A DNA stretch of 64,000 bases from Sipunculus nudus (taxonomy: Eukaryota; Annelida; Sipuncula; Golfingiida; Sipunculidae): NCBI GenBank assembly GCA_026874595.1, contig CM049318.1, positions 59,242,250-59,306,249 of the forward strand, in the 5' to 3' direction. Positions 35,260 to 49,200 of this stretch are shown piece after piece. The notes beneath the pieces were generated by a model. It ran no database searches and was not told where the DNA came from. It saw only the letters and a program-made list of their open reading frames with translations. Both the position numbers and the translations under genes were made by a program. Within the stretch, counting starts at the first letter, position 1. The number at the start of each line of letters is the position of its first letter.

Positions 35260-36733
35260 CACGTTTGATAACAATTTGTCAATCCAGACTGGAGTCATCA
35301 TTTGGAAACAAATATGTGGGCATATAACCCCTGTGACCTTGAACTTTGACCTTGTGACCCAAAAATCCATAAATGTCTGCCACTATTGGCAGGTGAGCAA
35401 AATGTGGAAGATCGAAGGTTTGAGATGAAAAGTTTGGCAAAAAATGCATCCACAATCTTTATAAAGAAAGGGATCCTGTGACCTTGACCTTTGACTTCAT
35501 GGCCCCAAAATCGAAGAAGGTTCTTACTTTAGTGGTGGGCCATATATATTAGTCAAGTTTGAAGCCAATATTTCGATCCAACCTGGAGTTATTATCTTGT
35601 AGCAAATGTGGACAAATGACCCCTGTGACTTTGACCTAAAATAAAAAGGGTTCTTACTTTATTGGTGGACAGGCCATATAAAAATAAAGTTTGAAACCAA
35701 TATGTTAATACAAACTGGAGTTATTATTCAGAAACAAATATGTGGACAGATGGCCACTGTGACCTTGACTTTTGATCCCAAAATCAATCAGGTCCATCTT
35801 CTATTTGCAGGTCATCTATATGTGCAAGATAGAAGGTTTAGGAAGAAAATTTTGACTTAAAATGCATAAAAAATCTTTCTAAATAACTGGGTTAACATCT
35901 GGAAGCAAATATGTGGACAAATGACCCCTGTGACCTTGACCTTATGACCCAAAAATCAATAGAGTTCTTGCTGTAGAGGTGGGCCATATATAATTAATAT
36001 TTGAAATTAATATGTCAGTCCAAACTTGAGTTATCACCAGGAAACAAATTTGACAGACCTACAGAAAGAGAAACAGATGGACAGACAGGGTGATTAGTAA
36101 AGGGCATCTGCTTATTAAAGCAGGGCCCTAATAACACACAAGGTTTCAGAACACTAGATGAAACCACAGTTGCACATTTGATAGTGTCAATATAATTGAG
36201 CAGTCTCAAAATAAAATAAAAAATTAAAATATACTAGAAAAAAAAATACAGGTGGCACCATCAGTCTTCAGGAACTGAAGAAACCAATCATAATCAATAT
36301 ACACACCAGGTTTCGGGACACTCCAGAGTTGAGAGTAACATAACTGACATAACTGCTGTCATTCGACAGTCTCAAAAACAGAAACAAATAAAAAAATTAG
36401 AAAAAAAACGCAGGTGGTGCCACAAGTTTTTGGGGAATTGACAACCCTATTTATGTTCAATATTCAAGGCAAGATTCCTAGCAATCTATGCATTAATTAT
36501 CAAGATACTGGAGATTTTGTAACAAACTTAAGTATTCTGGGGAGTACTTACAAGCCCTCTAGCTCAGAGGATATGAGTCACAGTGACATAATTTCTGGCT
36601 ATTCACTTACAGATTCCTAGGTGCAACAGTGTCAAAACGTGCCTGTCTAATGTACATACGGCCAGACAGACAGACAATGGAGGCTGAACAATCACTATAG
36701 CTAAGTTGACTTACAGTCAGCAGAGCTAAAAGG
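35260..36733 (-). repeat. Old satellite relic plus palindrome-ended repeat
   Basis: From 35280 to 36050 there are four or five diverged monomers related to the nuclear-receptor satellite (GTGACCTTGAACTTTGACC near 35335, GTGACCTTGACCTTTGAC near 35478). They are followed by a segment similar to 9540-10170 that ends in the hairpin at 36695-36733. Divergence from copies B and C is much higher, so this insertion is older. No gene. Confidence 0.55.
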
Positions 36734-38589
36734 TGATTAATACTCATCAATCACGTGTTCTAGTAGTTCAACCAGTATAACGATACATGGGAAGAGACAT
36801 AAAAGTGAAGATGGAAGCTCTATTGGAAATTCTAGTATATGAAGGGTTAAATGTGCACACTTCAATCTCTGATAGTGATGCTGTTTAATTACCTCTTTCA
36901 CAGATACATATTATGTTTAAATTATCAATCTCTTCACAAGCATGCAGCAAATACTGCTTTTTTTCAGATAAAGGACCAAGAACAACCATCGGACATGACT
37001 GGGTTGATACACATAACAAAGAAGAACTGTTGGGGTATTTGTTGTAAGTAAATAAAGTAACCCTTTTTTTTTAAATTCATACTGATTTAGAAAATGTTGT
37101 CCAGAAGACAAATGCCCCCTTGAGCGTGAATGTGGAAATTGTATAATATAGTAAATAAAACTGGTATCTGAAATTTGACAAAAATAAACGTTGCAGAATT
37201 AATAGAAATATCACAAAATAAATGCAAATTAACGCACCTGAACCAAATGAGGTGAGGAGATCCATAAATAAATGTACCTGCCAAGAGTGTATCATGAGTA
37301 ATACATTTTTTTATTAAATCCTCTTGCATATAAAGTTTTTCAAAATAATATAAAAATAGTTAATAAAAAAAATACATTACAGTCCCTTGCAACTATGCTA
37401 TAAAGGTGAATCGGCTAATGACAGCTATGGAGCGTACAACCTTGAGAATAAAGGTCAAAAACAAAAATCAGGTACAAACCTGTGACCAAGGACTATATTT
37501 GAGCGTATATTTAAGATTTTGAAAATCTACCATATAGGAGATGTAGTGCAAACAGAAAATGGCAGAAGACAAAAAAAATTAAAATCCATGGTTTTGTACT
37601 CAGATGTAGACCTAAGTTGTTCAGCTCCCAATTTTTTTTAACCCAAATATGAATATAGATATGAACTCATTAACCCTATAAGCCTCCCTGTCCTATGGGG
37701 AAGACTTAATTAAGTTACACTAACTAACTCTAATTTTAAAAAAAAATACACAAAAGAAAGAACCAAATTAAATCTAAACCCTATCTCCTGCAAATCATTT
37801 TTTTTCCTGAAGACATTTTTTTTTCTCAATTTTGTATAACTTGTCACACATGGGTAGTGATCCAATCTCACCTGCAGTTTAAGGAAAGATTTGTAGTGCT
37901 AGGCTAATAATCTGATTGTATTGATGATCAGTCATTTTTCTTCATAACTGATCAAACTGGTTGCACTTTCATGTAATCCATCACAAACAATTATGGAAGC
38001 ACATGCAAAGAAGTCATATCAATTATCATGACAAAAATCTCCTAATTCTGAAAGAAACACAAGGAAAGAATGAAACAAAATAGTAACCAATGTTAGATAT
38101 TCTTATATACATGTAGATAATATTTTAAATAGTGGACAAAAAATGCTAACTGCGTAGCCAGTAGTAACCTCAATACTGACCTTTCAATGCAATCACAGAT
38201 ATTTTTTTATATGTTTTATTAGTGTCCATTTTAACATTGCCCCAAATCTGTAGGGTTGTTGTACAAACTGAAGCAACATCTCTTCAAAAGTATCATTATA
38301 GACTTACAGTAAATAATACTATATATAAATAAAATGATTTACTCTGTGTTTATATGATTACTAATGACAATTACAGTTGTCTGCTAACATGTAATGTCAC
38401 AATTATTAAGTCAGTGGTAGGCTCTTGAATTACTGGTATAAAACATAAAGAGTTTGCCAGTGCTGTCAGAATGACGATAGGTCATTCAAATGTAGAAAAG
38501 TAATAAATACAGAAGGTACATGAAACGACTAATTAAAAGTAAATACCCAAACAACAGTTGCCTTCTATCAATCATCAAACATCATTTTA

Positions 38590-38960
38590 CAATCAATGCC
38601 TCACAGTAATAATTTGCATAAAAAATCACAGACAAAACCATCACAAGCCGGTGGTGAAAACTGTCGCAAAATATCCGTATTGTCAGAGGAAATGAGTTGC
38701 CAGGCAACCAATAACCTCTCCACACAGTGTGAGGGTGTTAAAGACCAGCGAGACAATGACGACCATCGAGGCACTCCGCATTATCTGTGAGCACCTTGGA
38801 CACACTGCCCTGACACCTTATTAAAACTCCCTGAAAGATCCTCCCTCAACGTGTCCCTAACCACTGTAGCAGGCGATGGAATTAATTCTAGAACATTACT
38901 GGGCTCGATATTAATGGTTAACTGTTTGCAAAGGACAGGTAAAGGTTCAAGATAAAATGG
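38590..38960. other. Unique island with X-box and CCAAT, candidate regulatory element
   Basis: Less AT-rich than its flanks, with no repeat similarity inside the window. Contains a perfect RFX X-box GTTGCC-A-GGCAAC (38696-38708) overlapping a CCAAT box (38708-38712). No convincing coding frame. Confidence 0.35.
38696..38712 (+). promoter_or_regulatory. RFX X-box followed by CCAAT
   Basis: GTTGCCAGGCAAC is a symmetric X-box with a 1-base spacer, immediately followed by CAAT so that the last C starts a CCAAT box. RFX and NF-Y sites paired this way are known at promoters; no gene start is visible nearby. Confidence 0.4.
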
Positions 38961-40017
38961 TAGTTGGGCAACCAAAAGTCAGCTTTTACTTGCCTGACTG
39001 GACGAATGGGTTAAACAAAGAAATTTACCCAAAGACCTGAGTCCAAACTAATTTTTAGTTGGCCATTTTCTTACTCTGGTAAATTAAATCATATTCATAA
39101 TATCTCTTTACCTGAAATAATGTGAAATTACCTGTACCATTACTTGTACAAAAACTTATGAGAAATATATCACAAACAAACATTTGAACAAGTTATCTTT
39201 ACAGATACTAAAGAGAAATCTAATTAACAAGCAAAAACTTGAACATGTATATATTGTCCATCATGCAATAGATTACTAAACCAATAATATACATACAAAA
39301 AATATTTTAATCTATTGCACATCATATCACAATCATGTGGAATTCATGCCTGACTGTGCAAGTACTTTTAAAAGTTAACATCAAGTCCTGCATTATGGTA
39401 TTCTGACAGTGTCCAGGCAGATCGAGACATAAATATAACATTTATGTATCAATGTATACATGTGAGGATAAAAGCTATACTATAATGTATGATTACCAGC
39501 AACAGACCTAATAAAATAAACAAACCAAACCTGGAATTCTTTACACTGGGTTGGGACTGAAATGGCAAACATATCCTATTTCTCACAAAGACAGACACCA
39601 CAGTGAAGTTACTCTTTGGAGTAAAACCACATGACCCTTAAAAGACTGAAGTGTACACCATCAACATGTACCTCTTATACAGTATACACACCATTCCTTT
39701 GTCTATGTAGAGGAAAATATATTTTATAATCTGAGTATATACTGACTGTAACCAAAGTTCATTTTGATAATCTAGAACTCATAGCTACTGAAGTCATGTA
39801 TATTCCAAAATACTGAATTTTAATATAATAGAGACTCATTGGTCAAGAAAGCTCAGCCTGATGAATCTGAATAATATACATGTGGAGGGAGGCTGATTAA
39901 TGTACGGTACAACTATAAGGCAAAATAAAGAAGTTCATGCTCTCATTTACAGCTGTGCTCACTGATGAATCAATCAATGAAAAACACAACAACATACAAT
40001 GTAACAAATGTTGCTAT

Positions 40018-40860
40018 TTTGACCTAACAGAATCTATACATTAATTTTACAACTGGTTTCTATGAAAAAAGGAACAGTTTAAATTTGAAATGCAGAGTTA
40101 AAGCTGATGTTCAAGTCAGACCACAAGCAAACTCATATTTAAAGGTGCCCATTCACCTTCCTTTCGAAAAAAAAAATTATGTGATTTCTGGCTTCCTCTG
40201 TGTTTATATTAATGATCTAAGGGTAATTTTGGTCGTGAAAAGTTCTTATTAGGCCATCAAGAAGAATATATGAACTTGTTTATCAACAACTTGTTTGTCA
40301 ACACAGTGATGTTGAAAAACGGAAAAAAACATGTAACCTAAGGTGGTAGGTTGCATATATACGGAGGTTGAAAGGTTAGTTGCTGCAAAAAGCCATTTGC
40401 AAAGCTCTGGCTTATCTGACTTGCTTCAAGATGCCCTTGTTGAAATTTTTTTTATTATTTTAGCGGGCCTCTACATATTATAAACACGTTGATATAAACA
40501 CAACAAGCAGCCTGTGTAGGGTGAAATCCACGTTTCATGCCTTTTCCTATAAAAGTTCCAAGGGATTACCTTTAGTTTATAAAGGTCAGTTAGGTGATTT
40601 GGTTCCTTTAAATATCTAAATGAGGTTAAAAGAAAGATCTTATGTTATTTTTTATTTTAAGTATCTTTAAATGACAAAGGTCTCCAATTTCAAGAAATTA
40701 AGAAACTGTAATGGAAGAAAATCAGAGTTCATATAACTGAAAGAATGACGCTTCATATGGCAACTCATATGGCAAGGAACAGTTTCAAGTACACTTTACA
40801 TTAACAAATCAATGCACAACATTTTAATGCAAGGGATCAAACTAATACTGAATATATTTA
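40018..40860 (+). repeat. Interspersed repeat, copy 1 (interrupted)
   Basis: TGACCTAACAGAATCTA... and, beyond the nested MITE, GGTCTCCAATTTCAAGAAAT through AATCAATGCACAACATTTTA match 44597-44945 in the same order and orientation. No coding potential. Confidence 0.6.
40143..40607. mobile_element. TTAA-flanked MITE nested in an older repeat
   Basis: TTAA lies on both sides (40139-40142 and 40608-40611). The ends AGGTGCCCATTCACC and, inverted, AGGAACCAAATCACC are imperfect inverted repeats. It interrupts a sequence that is continuous in the paralogue at 44597-44945. TTAA targets are typical of piggyBac and some Kolobok elements; the family is not settled. Confidence 0.5.
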
Positions 40861-43177
40861 TGGTCTATGATTCAGGCCTTACTTCACTTTGAGAAAGAAC
40901 TAAAGGACAGGTCTAAACTGAGTAATTCCTGGGTTTGGAGCCTGTAACAAAAGTGATTATATAAATAATACTAATAATTAGTCACATGCTTTTACTGCTG
41001 CTTCACAAGACTGACCATAGGCCATAAATGCAACCTTCCAGTTTCACTTTCTTAAGGATGTTAATTTTAAGCATTAAAAAAATTAAACATCATGTATTAA
41101 TAATAATATATACACTATGTATATATAAATAAACAATTTATAAATACTTGAGAGAAGACTGTGCCCCAGATAAGCAGGTCAAGGACAAGCTATTTCAGGA
41201 GTCTTCAATATTATTTTATGAAGCGTGATTAATTTGACACAGCTGTTCAGGCAAAAAAAAAAAAATTAAGCAAAGTCCCAGCTGATCAGAAAATCTGCAA
41301 TGTGGATTTGCCAGGTCCATAAAACAATTTCTGACTAAAATATAACTAAAATATAAAATGTAATCATTAATATGAAATTCACTTCCTGTGACCACCAAAC
41401 AACAATTGACAATATATATTTTGAAATAGGCAGTTAAAACTCATAAGAAGTAAATAAACAAGCATGTATGCAAAAGCCAGCATGTTAAAACTCCCTGCAT
41501 TTACAGACACATGGCCAATGGACATAATATATTTTCCTTTGCACATTAATTTAGAGACTGCACATGTTTCATGACTTGAATAAAAAATTGCATCACTTTC
41601 ATATAAAAATAAAGATTTCATTGAATTTAAATCAAAAGATTTAAAATACTAAGGCCATAATTCTTTATATTTAAATAATCACTCAGACATGAATTGACCC
41701 GAAACAAGGATAATATTAAGATTACACTGAACATAGGATTAGCCCCTGATCTTCACACTACAGAGCCACAGTGACAACAATCTAAACAATAGAGCCAGGC
41801 AACAAGAGTCCCAAAATCAATTCTTTTGTCTGGGCTAAAGGAACAATTTAAAGACAAGGCTGTCAAGAGTGACACTGTATTTAAAAGCATATATCCTAAT
41901 AAGTCACATTCATGTGAACATGTTACCTGGTTTCTGTGACAATAATGCTAATGTAGGTATGTGCTGAATATTAATAGCCAACAACAATGAACATAACAAT
42001 TGCAAGGCTCATCTGTGCCCGTAAGCTCATTAACAATGGAACCATGGCTCCACCGAACATAATTGCTTAATTATAATTTTGAATACTGATCACTACTTAT
42101 CAAACTTAACCTATAAATTATGCTAATAATAAGAAAAAGTTGAATTTAACCAACAAATCGGACAAAATATACACAAAACAATACAGGGAGAAGCGGCCGG
42201 AGAGACGATATCGATTTTTCCAAGAAATTTCTGTGAACCTAACGTTCTTGCTCATGCGGCACTGATAAACGTTGTGTATTCTCTGTTAGTTGACTATAAA
42301 TTATGATAATAATTTCCTTATTTACTATATATGTCAAACTACCCAAATAAACAAACTTACCAGTATGTATCGAAATATATTTACACCCGCCCCTCTTCCA
42401 GGAATGTGTAATTTCGGGTGCCCTTTCGACCTGCCCGGAACATCGCAATGGGAAACACAATATTCGGAGCCGATGGCACATGCACTATTTAATAAATTAT
42501 GTTAATTAACGTACACACAATTTAAATATTACATTACATATATACACATGGGCCGTGAGGTTAGGTGCAAGACCGGAAAAGCTTACTGTGAGATGAAGAT
42601 ATACTTCTGGATGTTGTTTTGTGAAATCTTGGGCTTCTAAACTTCCAGCTTTCGCACAAAATGGAGAAAAGAGAGAAAGCGATCGCATCTGTCTGAGGGG
42701 ACCATTAATTTTTGGTCTGTTATGGACACCACATGTTCTATGTGGACAGGTTTTAGTTTTGACTCAGAAAACACATAATGATTTTTATGGTTTTCACTCA
42801 TGATTTAAAATGCAAATTTTAGACAAAGAGTGCAAAAGAAACACATTTAAAATAATAAAAGGTATATGGTTTTTAAAAACAAAACTGTGAAAATAAATTA
42901 TATGATAGATCCCTAACAAAGCACATTGATTTTTATTTATTGATTCACGCAATTAAATAGTTCCAAAGCAAAACACTGCGTTTGATACCTCTCTTGAGTG
43001 ATCACATGTATAGTAGTTTAATCTACGTTGAGCATGATATGATTTCAAGTGATGATCATTTCAATGAGACAATACTTCTTCCAATGAAAAGAGGTATGAG
43101 CAGCCAGACAGCGCGCAAGAATCGCCTCCATGTAAACAAAGTGAAAAGGCAGTCACATGATCAACTTCGAGGAAAAC
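40861..43177. other. VPS41 upstream region, no gene seen
   Basis: AT-rich up to about 42180, then a more CpG-containing segment (42180-42720 and 43090-43220) that probably includes the VPS41 promoter. No TATA box is convincing. A CCAAT pentamer lies near 43080. Open frames here are short and have no recognisable product. Confidence 0.35.
43153..43160 (+). promoter_or_regulatory. M-box/E-box TCACATGA just upstream of the VPS41 start
   Basis: TCACATGA ends 17 bases before the ATG. This octamer is the MITF/TFE M-box, related to the CLEAR motif through which MiT/TFE factors drive lysosomal genes. Being next to a HOPS gene is suggestive, but one octamer is weak evidence, and whether it lies in promoter or 5' UTR is unknown. 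Confidence 0.3.
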
Positions 43178-43219
43178 ATGGCGGAAGCAAGCGAGTCGTC
43201 TGCTTTTCAAAGCGTACCT
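43178..43219 (+). CDS. VPS41: VPS41 exon 1 (residues 1-14)
   Basis: First coding exon: ATG at 43178, 14 codons beginning MAEASESS, then donor CCT|GTAAGT in phase 0. The MAEA start matches the human protein. Intron 1 (43220-45710, 2.5 kb) holds a 22-base G tract and a hAT-type MITE. Confidence 0.9.
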
Positions 43220-46200
43220 GTAAGTTGAATTGTTCCTGTGGAGGTTGTAGCCACTATGCATTAATCCCTGCGTTACACATACACTCGCGAGCTTGAACGA
43301 TGGATTTTATTTCGTCCCATGACACGAAATATGGAAATGTAGAAGCATGATTTGGTTTATTTTACCGGACAGTGCGTGCTTTGCCATTGGAGTTGACATA
43401 CAAGTGAAGTGACAGCTTGTTTGACAGTTGTTTTGGCCGAAGGGGCGTGTCTGTATCACTGATGCAAAATGTTGACACTGACATATCAAAGTAACATGCC
43501 ATGAGAAATCCAGTTAAGTTATAGCTTAAATTATTCCATCCTTTAGAACAAGCACCTCGGTGAATAGTTGTGAGATATGATGATACTGTGGTAATTGATC
43601 CAATTGATGAGGCAGGGATTATTCCTCGAGTACGACCTTACTTTTCTAATTTTATGCGGGGGGGGGGGGGGGGGGGGGGAGGGGGGGTCATTTCTGATCC
43701 ACCCCTTTCCTTCCCTACCTATAAACTGAACTGTATTTTGTACTGTTTTTTTTTTTTAAACTGTAAATACTACAAACAACTGGCTGCAGTTCATACTTAG
43801 GTTTCAGCTCCACAATTTTTTAATAGTATATAATTAACATGTCCTGTCATATATTTACAGTTTAATATCTGCTCTTGCATCTTAGTGAGATGTAAAAAGT
43901 TCATGATCAGTCATTTTTAATTATTGTATAAATGCATTTAGATATACTTTGATATATCAGTTGACCATATGAGAGTTCCCGCTGAGAGGCCCATGATAAC
44001 ATGCTTGAAAGCCTTCTTGTTCCCTTTGGTTTCTCACTAGTGTGGGGCAGTGTTGTGATTTGTTATTCCACTAGCAAGGTATGTTAAAACAAGTAGAATC
44101 AGCAATGTACCGTTTGACAAACACAGCTATTGGGGTCCGCCTAAACACCCAAAACACCGGTGTTTTGGGTACGTGTAACGAAACACCACGAAACACCCTT
44201 TTAAATTCGAATTTGAAGCAAAACACTTGCATCAGTTAATAAATCATCATCTGTTGGTTATGTTAATGCAGAATTTGTGCCACTATTCTGTAAAATTAAA
44301 GAAAGCAATAGTGTTTTGTACAATTGACAAGTGCGCTGCTAGATTGCGACTTGTGCCACTAGGGGGCAGGGTCATGGCTGGCATAAACGGCTGCCGTGGG
44401 CGCCGGTGAACCGACCATGGCACGAAACACTTGTTTTTATCTTTATGACATGAATTTATGAAACAATATTGCAGAGATATATTCATCCGATGATTATCTA
44501 TCGATTGGTGTTACGTTTTTGGTTCAGGTTTGAAGTGAAGTGGGTGTTTCGTCACAGATATCCAAAACACCGATGTTTAGGGGGACCGCAGCTATTGTGA
44601 CCTAACAGAAACTGTCCTATAACTTTACAACTGGTGTAAGGAATGAAAGAAAAGCTAAACTTTTAATATAGAGGTAAAGCTAGAGTTCAGCTCAGAACAC
44701 AAGCTAACTGACATATGAAGGAGGTTGACAGGGAGATCTTATTAAGTTATATCATTTTTAATTTTATGTATCCTTTTTTAATGAAATGGTCTCCAATTCC
44801 AAGAAATTAAGAAATTGTAATTGAAGAAAACCTTAGCTCAAATAACTAAAATAGTGCTGGCTGTTGTGACAAATCATACAACAAACAACTGTAACAAGCA
44901 CATTAACAAATCAATGCACAACATTTTAATGCAAGGGTCCTTTGTTTAGTATACCTTCTAACAACACCTACCATGTGTGAGAAAAGTCCAGTTTTAACTT
45001 AGCATAAAATATTGCTAAATCCCATTGCATGTTTGTTGAATATCTGACGGCATGAATGCAAGCATGGCTCGCAAGGGTTACTAAGTGATAGCCAACATGT
45101 ATGTGATACAGGAAATAACTCTTTACCATAGAGATGGATTTTCAGTTTGGTTCGTGAGTTCACATGTATTCCTTTATGTTAAATCATCATTCCTAGTCTA
45201 GTGTTAAGATCATCGGCTTTTTACCACAATATCAATGCAACAGGTTGGGTGGCTGTTCCAGTACATTTCCTTACATTGCTTGTATCACGATTCAGATTAG
45301 GCTTACCAGCACAATTTAAAATCCCTACTGAGTAATTTATTCATGGCTACACCAAATGCCACCAACTGTAACTTACCGGTATGTTGTTTGGATATGAGGG
45401 TGCAGGAGAGCATTTGCTTTAGCTTCTGTTGGTCTTACTTTGGTTCCATATTATGTTGGAGATATGCTAGATTCCTGGGTGTTCATATTTTCTTGCTTAA
45501 ATTTAAAAAAATTGACCACAGAATTGACAGAAAGCATGGATAAAATATGACTAATCAACATTTCATATTTACCTTTACCTTTGGGAAAATTTGTGATGCA
45601 AAAATTGAAAAATCATATCATCTGAGGTTTGAGCCACTCTAAATGTATACATATTGATTTAAGTAGTGTCTACACTGGTGTAAAATATTAAAGTTGTAAA
45701 TCTGTTATAGTCACATGACCAGGAAGAGGCTGAGGAAGAGGATGCTGGATCATCATCTGAAGAATCTGAGGTAAGTACAATCTATACAATGTAAATGATG
45801 GGTTTATAGTCTGATACCACAGACAATGTAGGTCTCATCAAACTTAATACTTTGCCTTCCTGGTCTTTCAAACCTGTTCATTCAAAATTTTAGCTTTTCT
45901 ACCCTTCCTGGTGAGCATACAGTCCAAGCAGCCATAACCTACACTAAAAGGACAGACACTCAAAGTTTACCAGTGTTCATTCTACATTATTTATGCCTGC
46001 CCCCGATGACCAGTACCCATTCAAACCCTGGGTGGAGAGGGCACACCATTGTGGTGAAATTTTGGCCAGGGGTCTCAGCATGGAAGGCAATCTGATCTGG
46101 ACTCAAACCCACGATCTTGTAGTCTTAAGTTCAGCACCGTAACTATTATACCACCATGCCATGTAGGTATATCAGATTCCGCTAGAGGACATTACGGTTC

Positions 46201-49200
46201 ATGTGTGGACAGATTTTGCCCAATTTCCTGGTCCATGCTGCATTTCACTGCCATACATTATATAAGTATAGTTCTTATACTACTTATGAATAAATATGTG
46301 TCTGTATATTTGGGTTTATCTCAAGTTATTTTATTTAACTTACATAGATTTAAATTGATAAAAGATCTAGAAAAAATGGATATAAGTGTTAGTAAATGTC
46401 TTACTTTCACCTTCATACAGGATATAGAACCAAAGCTCAAGTATGAGAGGATTGGGAATGACCTTAGTAGCATCCTGAGTAAAGATGCTGCCAGCTGCCT
46501 GGCTGTCCATCCCAAGGTAAATCATATTTTATCTGTTGTCAAATTTGTATATACTATGCATTCACATGTCATCCTTCAGACAAGGAGTGTTTCACAATCA
46601 CATATATCTAGCAGTTTGCTCAAGACTTTATATGTTTATATTACTCTGATTGTGGCTTGTAGCAATAAGTCTGAGTTGTGTATTGTTTTTTGGTCCTGCT
46701 TTGTTTCATGATGGCCTTCTGTTGGGTGACAGCAAGGCACAATCATAACCATTAGACCCAGAAAATTTATAATTTACATTCAGGTGAATTTGAAAGCTGA
46801 AATAAGGTCATTTTGACCTATATTTTGCAAGCTACCTAAAAAGAACAGTTTTGATCACCTTGAAGGTGATTCTGTTTGTGGTGTTCAACATGATATTGAA
46901 CTTTTTTTGCTCTAAATGTTAAAATTGAAATACTGTTTCTCATTTGTTCCAGTACCGATTTCTTTCAGCATGCAAAGTTAGAACACAACTAGCCCAATCA
47001 TTAGGTCAGAAAAATCAATTACAGTTGTGAAATGTCACCATTGATATCAGTATGTTTTGCATGAACATTCCTACAAAAACAGCATTTTCTTCATAATTAA
47101 TGTGTGGGTTTCCTTAAACATGCATATCTTGTTGACATAAAGACTATGGATCCTAACAGATTTGCAGATACATGTAAGCAAAGCTTAATGAACTAATGTC
47201 ACATCGAACCTGTAGCTTGGTGAACTACAACAAGATTTTCTGCTTGTGTAATTACAAAATAGCAACATCACAACAGGGAACTTAATCTTATATTGTTCTT
47301 TTTATGTTATTACAGTTCCTGGCTCTTGGGACTCACTGGGGAATCATTCATATCTTAGATCATGCAGGTTACAACATCAGGAGCAAAGAACTCCCTGCAG
47401 TAAGTATGCCTTGTTACTAAGTTAGAATACTGAAAATATATATTGATATATATATCAAACTGGAAAATATCTTGTTTCAGACAGTTTTATTAATATTTTA
47501 AGCCTGGTTAATGCTTGGTATCACATTTTCCAAGTCAAGTGAACATTGTTAATCAAGCCCAATGTGCCTACTTTCAGTAAACCTTAGTGTGTTATGCTCT
47601 AGATGAAAAATCCATACTGTATACCAGCTTAAGTTGAAGGTTCACGGGCCTGGTGCTGGTGAATAAATAGACTATTGTCATCATGATAAACAAATGTGAT
47701 GCTTTAAAAAATGATGTTTTTTTGGAAGCCAGTATTTTTGTTTTAAACATATTAGATCATGTTATGTGTAATAAAACTAAATATGTTTTCTTCATAAACT
47801 TGCTATCAAATGAAAACCTAATCAAGATGCTGGCTCTTAAAAGAGCTTTTAAGGTCAAGGTCATACTATGATCTGTTATGTGTATCATTAAATGCATACT
47901 GCTGCACTATTTTACTGCTGATTTTGGGAAAAAAACTTCACAGAGTACAGAAATATGACAGGAGTATTTTTTAGCTCAGCTGACTTTCAGTCATGCTTTG
48001 CTATAAGGATGGGTCTTTGTCTGTTGTTCTTCCGTCTGTCCGTCCGGCTGTCTGTTAGTAGGGCACAAATTGTAACCATAGGGGGCTAGGATCAGGAACC
48101 CTATGCAGTCTTAGGAGATTCTAAAAAGATTTCCTTGCAAACTTGAAATTAGGTCACTGTGACCTATATTCTCCGAGTTACAGGGTGTGTTTGCACCCCC
48201 AAGAATTAATTCTTATAGCCAAAATTTTCTTCACAACCCTTCCATCTTTCACATATGAAAGTTCAGTACATTTGGTTTGTACTGAATAAAAATTCATACA
48301 GAAGCACCTGTTTCTCAATAATTCTTGCATGGATTTACTTGATTTTTTGCTATGTATGTTGATCTTATATTTGGCCTGTGTGGTGTTCCTTTTTAGACTG
48401 ACAGGTATCAAGCAAGCTATGGGATTAGTTCCTGGTAGCTCAACAACCATACATTTTACCACAGACCATCAAGTCACTGTGTTTGAATCATGCAGACACT
48501 TGTGATATATATTTTTGTCATTTTAGAAAGTTTCAACAAAATTGGCAAATAGGTTCTTAAAGAATTTGATGGAAATTGTGAATCTCAGCCAATGTTGCAG
48601 GTCATGGTTGGCAGCTGAGCGTTATGACCCATGGGTCACTTGTTTTACATAACCTATCATTAGTTTTTCCTGTAACACATTACATATTTACACATGATTA
48701 GCTAGCGTTCATTCCGAATATTGACAGGGATGAATATATATACAATTATATATATATATATATTTTTTCAGCATTCTACCACAGTGAATCAGATTAGTAT
48801 TGATGACAAGGGAGATTACATAGCCAGCTGCTCAGATGATGGCAGGGTAAGTCCAACTTACTCATTCTCACTTCACTTTGTACTTTGTCCTTTTCATCAT
48901 ATGGATACTGTCCGCCTGTCATGTATGTATCATTGTTTCTACATTTTTTTGTGTGGATACTTTTTATGTTCACAAGGGTTTCAAATTTGTGATATTCGTG
49001 AAAGAGGAATTAAAGCAAAAATAAAACCCTCATGAATAAGAGGTCACATAGTCGAAGGCAAAAATGTATAGTAAAAGGTAAATTGACATTATGATTAAAA
49101 ATATATAGTTTATGTTCAAAGATTGATATTTAAATGATATCAGATATTTCCAGTTGTGTGCAATTAGCAAACAATATTTTTTAGTTAATAGGATTTTGTG

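Larger units (their letters stand above)
36734..40017. other. Non-coding stretch containing the X-box island
   Basis: AT-rich; nothing recognised except the island at 38590-38960. Confidence 0.45.

Noticed and set aside
1-43177. Naming the minus-strand gene POU6F2 because it neighbours VPS41 in humans
   Set aside because: The candidate exon peptide does not resemble POU6F2, and neighbour order across such distance is not evidence.
46205-46711. 168-codon plus-strand frame
   Set aside because: Only VPS41 exon 3 (46421-46516) is coding; the flanks are intron that happens to be open.
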